Shown here piece by piece: positions 8,410 to 16,512 of a DNA stretch of 64,000 nucleotides (the stretch's first letter is position 1; each line of letters opens with the position of its first letter). Under the pieces are notes generated by a model that did not search any database, was not told the origin of the DNA, and saw only the letters and a program-made list of their open reading frames with translations. Origin of the DNA: an uncultured Bacteroidota bacterium (GTDB lineage: Bacteria > Bacteroidota > Bacteroidia > B-17B0 > Aurantibacillaceae); contig CAITNS010000053.1 in assembly GCA_903893815.1 (NCBI GenBank), positions 62,001-126,000 on the forward strand, in the 5' to 3' direction. Position numbers and translations under genes: made by a program.

Positions 8410-9732
8410 ATGAAAGTAGCAATAGTAGGAACCGGATATGTAGGATTAGTAACAGGTACATGTTTTGCTGAAGTTGGCATGGATGTAACTTGTATTGATA
8501 TTGATCAAAAAAAAATTGAGAATTTAAATAATGGAATTTTACCGATTTACGAGCCAGGTTTAGACGAAATGGTAAAACGCAATGTTGATAAAAAGCGTTT
8601 ACATTTTTCAACCTCTTTAAAAGATAGTATTCAAGGAGCTGAAGTAGTTTTTATTGCAGTTGGTACCCCACCAGATGAAGACGGTTCCGCTGATCTAAAA
8701 TATGTGTTAGCGGTTGCTTCAAGTATTGGTGAGCACGCAAACAATAATTTAGTAGTTGTTACTAAAAGTACTGTGCCCGTTGGTACTGCCGAAAAAGTAA
8801 GAGGCGCTTTAAAAGCTCAATTAGAAAAACGTGCATCCAACTTGCAAATTTATGTAGCTTCAAATCCTGAATTTTTAAAAGAAGGTGCTGCGATTGAAGA
8901 TTTTATGAAACCAGATAGAATTGTAGTTGGTGTTGATAGACCAGAAGCAGAAGACTTAATGCGTAAATTATATAAACCATTTCTAATGAACGGACATCCA
9001 ATTTATTTTATGGATATCCCGTCGGCTGAAATGACAAAATATGCGGCGAATGCTATGTTAGCTACCAAAATTTCTTTTATGAATGATATTGCAAACCTTT
9101 GTGAAATTATGGGCGCTGATGTAAACATGGTTCGTAAAGGTATTGGTAGTGATACGCGTATTGGAACAAAATTTATTTACCCAGGTGTTGGTTATGGTGG
9201 AAGTTGTTTTCCGAAAGATGTAAAAGCATTAATTAAAACAGCTAAAGAAAATAAATACAATATGCGTATTTTAAATGCTGTTGAAGAAGTAAACGAAAAT
9301 CAAAAAGAAGTATTATTTACGAAAGTAAAAAATCACTTCAATGACGATTTAAAAGGAAAGAAATTCGCCTTATGGGGTTTATCATTTAAACCAAAAACAG
9401 ATGATATGCGTGAAGCACCATCGTTGGTGATTATTGAAAAATTATTGAAAGCAGGTGCTAGTGTTGTTGCTTACGACCCAGTAGCTATGAAAGAAGCGAA
9501 GCATACTTTAAAAGATACAATTGAGTATTCATTAGACATGTACGATAGTTTAGATGGAGCTGATGCATTATTAATTGTAACAGAGTGGCCTGAGTTTAGA
9601 GTGCCTGATTTTGATGAAATCAGTAAACGTTTAAAACAAAAAACGTTATTTGACGGAAGAAATATTTTTGACCCTCAAGACATGAAAAAATTAGATTACA
9701 GCTATTACTGTATAGGAATTAGAACTAATTAA
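8410..9732 (+). CDS. ugd: UDP-glucose 6-dehydrogenase
   Basis: UDP-glucose/GDP-mannose dehydrogenase family, 440 residues. It oxidises UDP-glucose to UDP-glucuronate with two NAD+. The N-terminal NAD motif GTGYVG spans residues 7-12. The catalytic cysteine is C266 in GVGYGGSCFPKD. The C-terminal UDP-binding domain contains FKPKTDDMREAP. The product feeds the UDP-glucuronate decarboxylase two genes downstream (10316), with only an ORF6N gene between them. A 33-nt perfect palindrome starts seven bases after the stop and could terminate the transcript. ATG 8410 is the natural start. No missing residue is seen. Confidence 0.95.
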   Translation: MKVAIVGTGYVGLVTGTCFAEVGMDVTCIDIDQKKIENLNNGILPIYEPGLDEMVKRNVDKKRLHFSTSLKDSIQGAEVVFIAVGTPPDEDGSADLKYVLAVASSIGEHANNNLVVVTKSTVPVGTAEKVRGALKAQLEKRASNLQIYVASNPEFLKEGAAIEDFMKPDRIVVGVDRPEAEDLMRKLYKPFLMNGHPIYFMDIPSAEMTKYAANAMLATKISFMNDIANLCEIMGADVNMVRKGIGSDTRIGTKFIYPGVGYGGSCFPKDVKALIKTAKENKYNMRILNAVEEVNENQKEVLFTKVKNHFNDDLKGKKFALWGLSFKPKTDDMREAPSLVIIEKLLKAGASVVAYDPVAMKEAKHTLKDTIEYSLDMYDSLDGADALLIVTEWPEFRVPDFDEISKRLKQKTLFDGRNIFDPQDMKKLDYSYYCIGIRTN

Positions 9733-9738
9733 TTAGAA

Positions 9739-9771
9739 AATCTTGAGGTTTCAAATTGAAACCTCAAGATT
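9739..9771. promoter_or_regulatory. 33-nt perfect palindrome between ugd and ORF6N gene 1
   Basis: The arms are AATCTTGAGGTTTCAA and TTGAAACCTCAAGATT around a central A. It lies 15 bases before the GTG of the ORF6N gene and just after the ugd stop. Its central 27 nt (9742-9768) match a palindrome inside the ORF6N coding sequence (9969-9995) at 26 of 27 positions. It could be a terminator for ugd, an operator for the ORF6N gene, or a copy of a palindromic mini-element. Confidence 0.65.
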
Positions 9772-9786
9772 AAAATAAAATTCAAA

Positions 9787-10314
9787 GTGGATATTCAACT
9801 CATACAAAAAAAGATATTTATAATCCGAGGACAGAGAGTGATGCTTGATAAACATCTCGCTGAAATGTATGGAGTGCCAACAAAATCAATAAATTTGGCG
9901 GTAAAAAGAAATATAAAGCGCTTTCCTAGTGATTTTATGTTTCAATTGTCTAAAGAAGAACTCCAAGACTTGAGGTTGCAAATTGAAACCTCAAGTTGGG
10001 GTGGTAGCCGTTATATTCCAAATGCCTTTACAGAACATGGTATTACAATGCTATCCAGCATCTTAAAAAGCGAAACTGCTATAAATGTAAATATCGCAGT
10101 AGTGAGGGCTTTCATTTTTTTAAAACAATACAATTCCGATATAAAAATACTTCAACATAGAATACAAGAATTAGAATCAAAATTCAATAAGAAAATTGAT
10201 AATATTAATGAGGTTATAGAGTTTCTGTTGACAGATCCACCTCAAAAGCAAAAGGTAAAAAAAGAAACAAGAACTAAAATAGGATATAAACTTCCTTCAA
10301 AATCAAAAAAATAA
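9787..10314 (+). CDS. ORF6N domain protein, copy 1
   Basis: A 175-residue protein with the ORF6N domain, a phage-type DNA-binding module related in context to KilA-N. Family motifs: [20 protein letters not shown] (about 11-30), [20 protein letters not shown], and [18 protein letters not shown] coiled-coil stretch (about 115-145) and a basic tail ([12 protein letters not shown]) follow. The start is GTG at 9787. The family is spread through Bacteroidota chromosomes and phages; its role is usually unknown and often assumed regulatory. Codons 61-70 ([10 protein letters not shown]) are encoded by a 27-nt near-perfect palindrome repeated upstream of the gene. It separates ugd from its pathway partner, suggesting later insertion. 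Confidence 0.85.
   Translation: MDIQLIQKKIFIIRGQRVMLDKHLAEMYGVPTKSINLAVKRNIKRFPSDFMFQLSKEELQDLRLQIETSSWGGSRYIPNAFTEHGITMLSSILKSETAINVNIAVVRAFIFLKQYNSDIKILQHRIQELESKFNKKIDNINEVIEFLLTDPPQKQKVKKETRTKIGYKLPSKSKK
9969..9995. repeat. intragenic palindrome in ORF6N gene 1
   Basis: Arms CTTGAGGTTGCAA and TTGAAACCTCAAG around a central A, with one mismatched pair. It encodes residues 61-70 of the ORF6N protein. It is 26/27 identical to the palindrome at 9742-9768 and shares the core AGGTnnCAAATTGnnACCT with the palindrome at the homologous codons of the second ORF6N gene (32164-32190). Confidence 0.75.
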
Positions 10315-10315
10315 T

Positions 10316-11305
10316 ATGGCACAAAAAAGAATTTTAATAACAGGAGCAGCAGGATTTTTAGGCTCGCATTTATGCGACCGTTTTATTAAAGAAGGTATGG
10401 CCGTTGTTGCCATGGATAATTTAATTACAGGCGATTTAAAAAACATTGAACATTTATTTAAGTTACCTCAGTTTGAATTTTATCATCATGATGTCAGTAA
10501 ATTCATTCATGTTGCTGGTAACATCGATTATATTTTACATTTTGCATCGCCTGCAAGCCCAATTGATTATTTAAAAATTCCTATTCAAACTTTAAAGGTT
10601 TCTTCGCTAGGAACACATAACGTTTTAGGATTTGCACGTGTTAAAAAAGCAAGAGTATTAGTTGCCTCTACGAGTGAAGTCTATGGAGATCCTGCAGTGC
10701 ACCCTCAAACAGAAGAGTATTGGGGAAATGTAAATCCAGTTGGACCTCGTGGTTGCTACGATGAAGCAAAACGTTTTATGGAAGCTTTAACTATGGCATA
10801 TCACGAAACACATGGTTTAGAAACTCGTATCATTCGTATTTTTAATACTTACGGACCTAAAATGAGATTAAACGATGGACGCGTGTTGCCTGCATTTATT
10901 GGACAAGCTTTGCGTGGCGAAGATTTAACTATGTTTGGTGATGGCAGTCAAACGCGTAGTTTTTGTTTTGTAGATGATTTAGTAGAAGGCATTTATCGTT
11001 TACTAATGAGTGATTATCACTTGCCAGTAAATATTGGAAATCCTGATGAAATTAGCATTAAAGATTTTGCTGATGAAATTTTAAAACTAACTGGTTCTAA
11101 TCAAAAATTAATTTCGTTAGCTTTACCTAAAGATGATCCAAAACAACGCAGACCAGATATTACAAAAGCTCAGGAAATTTTAGGATGGAACCCGAAAGTT
11201 AACAGAGCTGAAGGGTTGAAAATTACTTACGACTATTTTAAATCACTTTCAAAAGAAGAATTAAATAAAACGGAACACCGCAATTTGGAGACGTTAAATA
11301 AATAA
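10316..11305 (+). CDS. UDP-glucuronate decarboxylase (UDP-xylose synthase), SDR family
   Basis: A 329-residue extended short-chain dehydrogenase. The NAD-binding motif is GAAGFLGSH (10-18), the catalytic set is STSEVYG (118-124) with Y148-x3-K152 in [28 protein letters not shown] and [17 protein letters not shown] are characteristic of UXS enzymes, which convert UDP-glucuronate to UDP-xylose (or the 4-keto-pentose intermediate). It follows ugd in the same direction, giving UDP-glucose to UDP-glucuronate to UDP-xylose, with an ORF6N gene between them. The ATG lies one base after the ORF6N stop, so co-transcription is likely. A dTDP-glucose dehydratase-type function is less likely given the motifs. 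Confidence 0.88.
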   Translation: MAQKRILITGAAGFLGSHLCDRFIKEGMAVVAMDNLITGDLKNIEHLFKLPQFEFYHHDVSKFIHVAGNIDYILHFASPASPIDYLKIPIQTLKVSSLGTHNVLGFARVKKARVLVASTSEVYGDPAVHPQTEEYWGNVNPVGPRGCYDEAKRFMEALTMAYHETHGLETRIIRIFNTYGPKMRLNDGRVLPAFIGQALRGEDLTMFGDGSQTRSFCFVDDLVEGIYRLLMSDYHLPVNIGNPDEISIKDFADEILKLTGSNQKLISLALPKDDPKQRRPDITKAQEILGWNPKVNRAEGLKITYDYFKSLSKEELNKTEHRNLETLNK

Positions 11306-11306
11306 T

Positions 11307-11579
11307 TTGATTCGTCATTATAACATAACCGTTAAAGGAAAAGTACAACGTGTATCTTATCGTTTTTGCACACATGCACAAGCTATTAAATGCAATCTAA
11401 CTGGTTATGTAAGAAACCTACACAGTGGCGATGTATTAATTGAAGCCGAAGGTTTAGAAGATGACATTAACAAATTAATTGATTGGTGCTATGTTGGCTC
11501 TCCCCTATCTAAAGTAACTGAAGTGATTGCCGAAGAAGGTGAAGTGAGAAATTTTGAAACCTTTGAGGTGAAGAAGTAA
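11307..11579 (+). CDS. acylphosphatase
   Basis: A 90-residue protein with the acylphosphatase fold signature KGKVQRVSYRFCTHAQA and LTGYVRNLHSGDVLIEAEG. Acylphosphatases hydrolyse carboxyl-phosphate bonds. The catalytic arginine (R19) and asparagine (N37, in VRN) are present. In the phosphate loop the usual VQGVxFR appears as VQRVSYR, so the conserved glycine is Arg15. This may alter the loop, but the fold assignment is clear. The start is TTG at 11307, one base after the decarboxylase stop, suggesting one transcript with the sugar genes. A convergent gene and a terminator-like palindrome follow. Confidence 0.82.
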   Translation: MIRHYNITVKGKVQRVSYRFCTHAQAIKCNLTGYVRNLHSGDVLIEAEGLEDDINKLIDWCYVGSPLSKVTEVIAEEGEVRNFETFEVKK

Positions 11580-11735
11580 ATTACTTTAAAAAATATTTGT
11601 TTTAATATTGTTTAACCACACTACTTGTTGAGTAATGATCCAATAATCCTGAGCTTAGCGGGCAGAAAGGGATTCGAACTTTTCAAAAATCAGCATTTAC
11701 CAAAGATATTACATTTTTTCCTCTTTTTCTGAATG

Positions 11736-11761
11736 AAAATCTACGATACATCGTAGATTTT
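11736..11761. terminator. near-perfect palindrome between convergent genes
   Basis: Arms AAAATCTACGAT and ATCGTAGATTTT flank a two-base centre, in the 278-base gap between the acylphosphatase (+) and the GT2 gene (-). Placement between convergent genes and A/T-rich ends fit a bidirectional terminator. The very short loop also fits a palindromic repeat unit. The rest of the gap holds a short tRNA-3'-end-like block at 11657-11680 and nothing coding. Confidence 0.5.
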
Positions 11762-11857
11762 ACAAAATTAAACAAAATCACAGATTTTTGATTTTTGGGA
11801 GCAATTAGGTATACAAGCATGGCCTGCTGAAAATTAAATAGTATTTTATAAAAAATC

Positions 11858-12607
11858 TTACTTTTTAAATAACTGAATAATCTTTCTCAACGGCTTTAAA
11901 TACAAAGTATAGAAGTGTGGTTTTAAACCATTTATTTTCCAAGCTTTTCTATCTTCGTTATTGGCTCTAATCCTGTTTTGAAGAGAAACGTTGCTCTTTC
12001 CTCCTACTCGCATTTTTATTGCAAATTCAGGCAAGTATGCCAACTTAATTTTGTGTTTATGAATAAAGCGTAACATTAGCTCATAATCGGCCGCTGATAC
12101 TAAATCTAAATTAAAACTTCCGTGTTTTTGATAAACTGAACGTTTGACGAAGAATGTTGGATGTGGTGGCATCCAGCCATTCATAAACATACCATGCTTA
12201 TAATGTCCAGATTCCCATTTACGATGTATTTTATTGGTGTCGTTTTTATCTACGTAATATAAATCAGCATATACAGCATCTGCCTGATTTAATTTAAAGG
12301 TGTTTACTGCGTTTTCAATAATATGATGATTGGTATAAAAATCATCGCTATGTAAAATACCAATCACATCACCGCTAGCCATCGAAATGCCTTTGTTCAA
12401 GGCATCGTATAGACCATTATCTTTTTCTGAAACTACTTTAGCTATTTTATCTTTGTAAGAATGAATGATAGATAACGTACTATCTGTAGATGCTCCATCT
12501 ACAATAATGTACTCAATATCTTTATAGGTTTGATTTAATACAGAGTCAATCGTATCTATTAAGGTTGATTCGCTATTATAGGTGATGGTTATGATTGATA
12601 TTTTCAA
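11858..12607 (-). CDS. glycosyltransferase family 2
   Basis: A 249-residue GT-A glycosyltransferase. Features: SIITITYNSESTL at the N-terminus, IVDGASTDSTL (about 36-45), EKDNGLYDALNKGISMASGD and a DxD-type HSDD at 86-89. WMPPHPTFFVKRSVY and SAADYELMLRF (acceptor/catalytic region) resemble the WcaA-like subgroup that adds sugars to lipopolysaccharide or exopolysaccharide. It is the last gene of the run gmhA-hddC-gmhB-GT2, so the transferred sugar may be a heptose, though this is inference. The start is TTG, six bases after the gmhB-like stop. A cluster of basic residues at the C-terminus (LKPLRKIIQLFKK) suggests membrane association. Confidence 0.85.
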   Translation of the reverse strand: MKISIITITYNSESTLIDTIDSVLNQTYKDIEYIIVDGASTDSTLSIIHSYKDKIAKVVSEKDNGLYDALNKGISMASGDVIGILHSDDFYTNHHIIENAVNTFKLNQADAVYADLYYVDKNDTNKIHRKWESGHYKHGMFMNGWMPPHPTFFVKRSVYQKHGSFNLDLVSAADYELMLRFIHKHKIKLAYLPEFAIKMRVGGKSNVSLQNRIRANNEDRKAWKINGLKPHFYTLYLKPLRKIIQLFKK

Positions 12608-12613
12608 AATATG

Positions 12614-13162
12614 CTATTGCGTTAATGAGTGTGCAAAATAAATCAACGACTTAAAATTAAAATCAATACGATCATCTACTTTTGCTTCTGGGCTAATATA
12701 AACTGTTTTCATTCCGGCGTTTCTGCCAAACTCCATATCACTCATGCTATCTCCAACCATAATAGATTTATTAAAATCTATATGTGGAAAATCTTGTTGC
12801 GCCTGTAAAGCCATTCCAATAGATGGTTTACGTGTAGGGTGATTTTCGATTGCTAAATAAGGGGAATGATATATTTTATCAATTCTTCCTTTCAAGTAAT
12901 TAACTTCATACATCATGTTTTGATGAATCAAATCTAAATCTTGTGGGAAAATAATTTTCTTTCCAATGCATTGCTGATTAGTTACAACCACTATAGTTTT
13001 AAATAGTGGGTTTAACATTCTCAGTGCATTTAATGTTCCATCTATGAATTCAAACTCCGTTGTGTGTTTCACATAATCGTCTTCCAACTTTTTGTTTATC
13101 ACACCATCTCTGTCTAAAAACAAAGTCCATGTACTATCTATATTTAAATCCTTTAAAGTCAT
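12614..13162 (-). CDS. HAD-IIIA phosphatase, GmhB-like (heptose-bisphosphate phosphatase)
   Basis: A 182-residue HAD phosphatase. Motif I is FLDRDGVIN (D17, D19), motif II VVVTNQQCIG, motif III K112 with MVGDSMSD (D138, D142). It resembles GmhB, which removes the 7-phosphate from heptose-1,7-bisphosphate. Typical GmhB proteins carry a Cys3His zinc loop before the RKP; here that stretch reads YHSPYLAIENHPTRKP with no cysteine, so the zinc site is absent. The frame extends to 13195, but ATG 13162 (MTLKDLNIDS) fits the family. Even so it overlaps the end of the hddC-like gene by 29 bases, implying tight coupling. Histidinol-phosphatase activity is the main alternative. Confidence 0.8.
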   Translation of the reverse strand: MTLKDLNIDSTWTLFLDRDGVINKKLEDDYVKHTTEFEFIDGTLNALRMLNPLFKTIVVVTNQQCIGKKIIFPQDLDLIHQNMMYEVNYLKGRIDKIYHSPYLAIENHPTRKPSIGMALQAQQDFPHIDFNKSIMVGDSMSDMEFGRNAGMKTVYISPEAKVDDRIDFNFKSLIYFAHSLTQ

Positions 13163-13847
13163 CTTGCGCTTTGTTATAATCTTCTGGTATACCAATGTCT
13201 ATGAAATAACCATCGTATTCAAACCCAAAAATATGTAATTCATTAATTCTACTTTCATAAAAATCTTTCTCTATCGAAAAAGGAACCGCTTCGTTTGTTT
13301 TACTCAAATATAACTTCCTGTTTAAAATATAAACGCCACCATTAATTAAACCAGTTTGCTCAATATTATTTTTCTCTTTAAAGGTTTCAATTGCATTTCC
13401 AATACCAAGCAAAATAGTGCCATAACGTGAAGCATTAAAAACTTTGCGTAATGCTAAACTACAATCAGCTTGTTTTGAAATATGATTATTGAAATGATCT
13501 GTTATATTAACATCAAAGAAAGAATCACCGTTTAAAACTAAAACATCGCTAGTGTAGCATTTTGTCATAGCCAAACGAATTCCTCCCCCAGTTCCTAAGG
13601 GAGTTTCTTCTTTAGTATACGAAATTTTAATTCCTCTGTATTCGTTTTTGTAGTAATCTGAAATTTTATCTGCTAAATAACCTGTAGATAAAACCACATG
13701 TTCTATTTTATAATGCAGTAAATAATCAAACACGTAATTTAAAAAAGGTTCATTATTTATTGGAGCCATGGGCTTAGGCACATCGCTCACAACTGCTTGC
13801 AATCGTGTTCCAAATCCTCCTGCTAATATAATCGCTTCTTTAAGCAA
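13134..13847 (-). CDS. heptose-1-phosphate nucleotidyltransferase (HddC-like)
   Basis: A 237-residue sugar-phosphate nucleotidyltransferase. LAGGFGTRL (8-16) and PKPMAPI (24-30) form the nucleotide site. ETPLGTGGGIRLA and LVLNGDSFFDV (metal-binding D108) follow, and GYFIDIGIPEDYNKA closes the domain. The pattern fits HddC, which makes GDP-D-glycero-alpha-D-manno-heptose. It is flanked by gmhA and a gmhB-like gene, so a nucleotide-activated heptose is the likely product. No hddA-type heptose kinase is in the window. The start is TTG at 13847, five bases after the gmhA stop. Glucose- or mannose-1-phosphate transferase activity is the alternative. Confidence 0.82.
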   Translation of the reverse strand: MLKEAIILAGGFGTRLQAVVSDVPKPMAPINNEPFLNYVFDYLLHYKIEHVVLSTGYLADKISDYYKNEYRGIKISYTKEETPLGTGGGIRLAMTKCYTSDVLVLNGDSFFDVNITDHFNNHISKQADCSLALRKVFNASRYGTILLGIGNAIETFKEKNNIEQTGLINGGVYILNRKLYLSKTNEAVPFSIEKDFYESRINELHIFGFEYDGYFIDIGIPEDYNKAQDDFKGFKYR

Positions 13848-13852
13848 GTGTA

Positions 13853-14434
13853 TTAAGGTTTAGGGAATAAAGCAATTTCAACCAATTCACAAATGGTATG
13901 TCCTAATATCATGTGACATTCCTGAATACGAGGTGTATCTTTAGAAGGAATATTGATTAAGTATTTAGCCGTATCTTTCATTTTACCGCCTGTTTCGCCA
14001 GTGAATGCTACCGTTACCATTCCAATTTGATTAGCAACTTCTAATGCTTTAATGACATTAGTTGAGTTACCACTAGTAGATAAACCAATTAATACATCGC
14101 CTTTACGGCCCATGGCTTGGGTTAAACGGCTATAAATCACATCATAACTATAATCGTTAGCCACAGCTGTTGTGTAACTTGTATTCACATGTAATGCTTC
14201 GCTAAACAATGGTGGTCTATCGTAATAAAAACGTCCGCTTAATTCAGCTGCTAAGTGCTGAGCATCAGCAGCAGAGCCGCCATTACCTGCCCATAATACT
14301 TTACCGTCATTTTTATAACACGTTACAATATCATTTACAATGTTTTGTACATTATTTAAAATAGCATCATTGGATAATAAAGACATTTTTAAATCAATAG
14401 ACGCTTGAATGCGTGATTTTAATAGTTGTATCAT
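13853..14434 (-). CDS. gmhA: sedoheptulose-7-phosphate isomerase
   Basis: A 193-residue SIS-domain protein. GNGGSAADAQHLAAELSGRF (50-69) is diagnostic of GmhA, as are VLIGLSTSGNSTNVIKAL and the C-terminal CHMILGHTICELVE with catalytic and zinc-binding histidines. It converts sedoheptulose-7-phosphate to D-glycero-D-manno-heptose-7-phosphate, the first step of nucleotide-heptose synthesis. It heads the four-gene run gmhA-hddC-gmhB-GT2, all on the minus strand with 5-6 base gaps or overlaps. The start is ATG at 14434. A 53-base gap separates it from the GT-C gene upstream. Confidence 0.92.
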   Translation of the reverse strand: MIQLLKSRIQASIDLKMSLLSNDAILNNVQNIVNDIVTCYKNDGKVLWAGNGGSAADAQHLAAELSGRFYYDRPPLFSEALHVNTSYTTAVANDYSYDVIYSRLTQAMGRKGDVLIGLSTSGNSTNVIKALEVANQIGMVTVAFTGETGGKMKDTAKYLINIPSKDTPRIQECHMILGHTICELVEIALFPKP

Positions 14435-14487
14435 AGTATGTAAATTTATAACATTTTTTTAAATTCTTTTTAATTGTATTCGGATGA

Positions 14488-16503
14488 TTATTGAAATACC
14501 TTTATCTCAAAATCATCAAAATTCAAGGTATTCTTACCTCTATTCCAAATTACCACAGCTAGTGTCGATTCTTTCTCACTAATTTTTGGTAAATTAAAAA
14601 TAAATTCTTTGCCGTTCCAGTTTTCATTTATATTAAAATACTGCAAATTATTAACCGAAAACAAAATGTCTTTATCACCACTCTTAATTGAAACACAAAG
14701 TAAACATTCCTCCAAATTAACTTTTGAAGTGAAAAAAGCTTTAATTTTTAAAATAGAAGGAGCATCATTAAGACATTGTAAATTTTCAATCTTATAATTA
14801 AAACCCCACTCTGTATCAGGCAACACTAATCCTGCTTTTTTACCACTATAACAAAAATCACTCAAGGTATCTATTCCGCCGCAATTGCTAGGAATACTAT
14901 CAAAACTAACATTTTGCTCAAATTTAATTGACTTAGTGTTTAAATTAAAAAAAGAATCAAAATCATTACGTTCATTATTTTCTTTCTTAATAAAAACAGA
15001 TATCTCATCATTATTAGCTATTTTTTGAACTTCATTTAAAATATTCGGATAGTAAGGATAAACTGTATTAACTAGCTTTTGGTTTTCAATCACTAAATAA
15101 TCATAAGGCCAATTTAAGCCCTTTGCAATACGCTCAGGTTCTGGATAAACCATGCCAAAACCTTTTCGTTTCATTAAAATAAATGAATTGTTTGGACCAT
15201 CGGCACCCATCACTAATATTTTAGCATCTCTTGGTATTTGAAGCGCATCTAAAAACAGATCAGAATTTTTAAAGGCATTTGCTGTAGGACCAGGGTTCGG
15301 TTTTTCAGACTCCTGAACTTGGGTTGCATATATTATTGCAGGAATAAATAGCAACAATAAACAAACATTTATTGAATAAGAAACTTTTACGTTTTGAAAA
15401 GAAGGCATCTTAATAATTAAAAACACAACCAATAGAATAAATGGCAGGTAAAAAGTATCTAAAAAATAATAGTCGTGATCCAAAAACTGAAAACTCATTA
15501 AAAGGTAATAAAGTATGCACCCAAAAAATAGAATAGAACACAACCAAATTAATTTTCTTTCTAAATCAGATAGACTGATTTTTTTCATGATAGCATTAAT
15601 CAAAAATAATATGCCTAGAACAATAATTAATACATAATGAAATTGCGAAAAATACTTAAAAGCCCATCGTTCGTATACAGCAATCATAAAATCTTTTAAA
15701 TCATTCCAATTTGCTGCTGGAATTACATAATTCAAAAATAAAGAACCATATTCTGCTCTCAGAAATTCATTATACTTATAGTAAGCGCCAACACAAGCAA
15801 AAGAGACAAAAAACAAAATCCATTTAAAAAAATGTATTTTCTTTTCTTTTATAATCATCAAACATTCTAAACACATTACCGCAACTAATACAATAGCAAA
15901 TGGTAAACGAGCCAATATAGCGATAGTTAAAAAAAAGATGAACCAATAAAAATCTTTCTTTGTATTTTCTTTATAAAATTTAAACAAAAAATATAAAGCA
16001 ATCATACAATTCGCCAAGGATGGAATAGTTGGCAAAAAACCAGCCTGATAATAAAGAAAGGTTGGTGAAGTTAATGCAAACAATACCACAACAGCAGATT
16101 TAACAACAGAATTAGTAAAAAGAGTAGTTAGTTTGTACAGAAAAAATAAACCGATAATACTGTACAGAAAAACAAAAACTCGAAAACACCAAGGATCCGT
16201 GCTTCCTGAAATACGCATCACAAAAGATACCAAATAATCATAGATAGGAAAATCAACCGATGTGATAGATGACTTCATCACCGTCATAAAATTACCATCT
16301 GGAAACTGATTATTGTAAATAAACGTTTCAGGATGAAAAAAATCGCCCCCATTATTTACAAAACCAAGTGCTATAGCATACCTATCACATTGAGCCCAAC
16401 TATGTTTGTATTGTGGAAATTCATTTAATGTTTTAAATTGAAATAGTAAACCAATAGTACATATGATCAATAAAACAATGTATTTATGATAACTTGATTT
16501 CAA
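14488..16503 (-). CDS. polytopic GT-C (family 39-like) glycosyltransferase
   Basis: A 671-residue membrane protein with roughly ten hydrophobic segments in residues 7-400 and a soluble C-terminal domain of about 250 residues. The N-terminal HSWAQCDRYAIALGFVNNGGDFFHPETF has the acidic residue after TM1 expected of GT-C enzymes. ISGSTDPWCFRVF follows before TM2-3. Such enzymes move sugars from polyprenyl-phosphate carriers to lipids, glycans or proteins on the periplasmic side. The last ~150 residues look like a beta-rich carbohydrate-binding-type domain. The start is TTG at 16503, nine bases after the LtaS-like gene, so both are probably one operon. Donor and acceptor are unknown. Confidence 0.7.
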   Translation of the reverse strand: MKSSYHKYIVLLIICTIGLLFQFKTLNEFPQYKHSWAQCDRYAIALGFVNNGGDFFHPETFIYNNQFPDGNFMTVMKSSITSVDFPIYDYLVSFVMRISGSTDPWCFRVFVFLYSIIGLFFLYKLTTLFTNSVVKSAVVVLFALTSPTFLYYQAGFLPTIPSLANCMIALYFLFKFYKENTKKDFYWFIFFLTIAILARLPFAIVLVAVMCLECLMIIKEKKIHFFKWILFFVSFACVGAYYKYNEFLRAEYGSLFLNYVIPAANWNDLKDFMIAVYERWAFKYFSQFHYVLIIVLGILFLINAIMKKISLSDLERKLIWLCSILFFGCILYYLLMSFQFLDHDYYFLDTFYLPFILLVVFLIIKMPSFQNVKVSYSINVCLLLLFIPAIIYATQVQESEKPNPGPTANAFKNSDLFLDALQIPRDAKILVMGADGPNNSFILMKRKGFGMVYPEPERIAKGLNWPYDYLVIENQKLVNTVYPYYPNILNEVQKIANNDEISVFIKKENNERNDFDSFFNLNTKSIKFEQNVSFDSIPSNCGGIDTLSDFCYSGKKAGLVLPDTEWGFNYKIENLQCLNDAPSILKIKAFFTSKVNLEECLLCVSIKSGDKDILFSVNNLQYFNINENWNGKEFIFNLPKISEKESTLAVVIWNRGKNTLNFDDFEIKVFQ

Positions 16504-16512
16504 GACTTAAAA

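Noticed and set aside
11657-11680. Block that in reverse complement reads GTTCGAATCCC, like the 3' end of a tRNA
   Set aside because: Only the T-loop-like string is present; the T-stem does not pair well and no anticodon or D arm can be folded around it. It may be a remnant or chance, so no tRNA is called.
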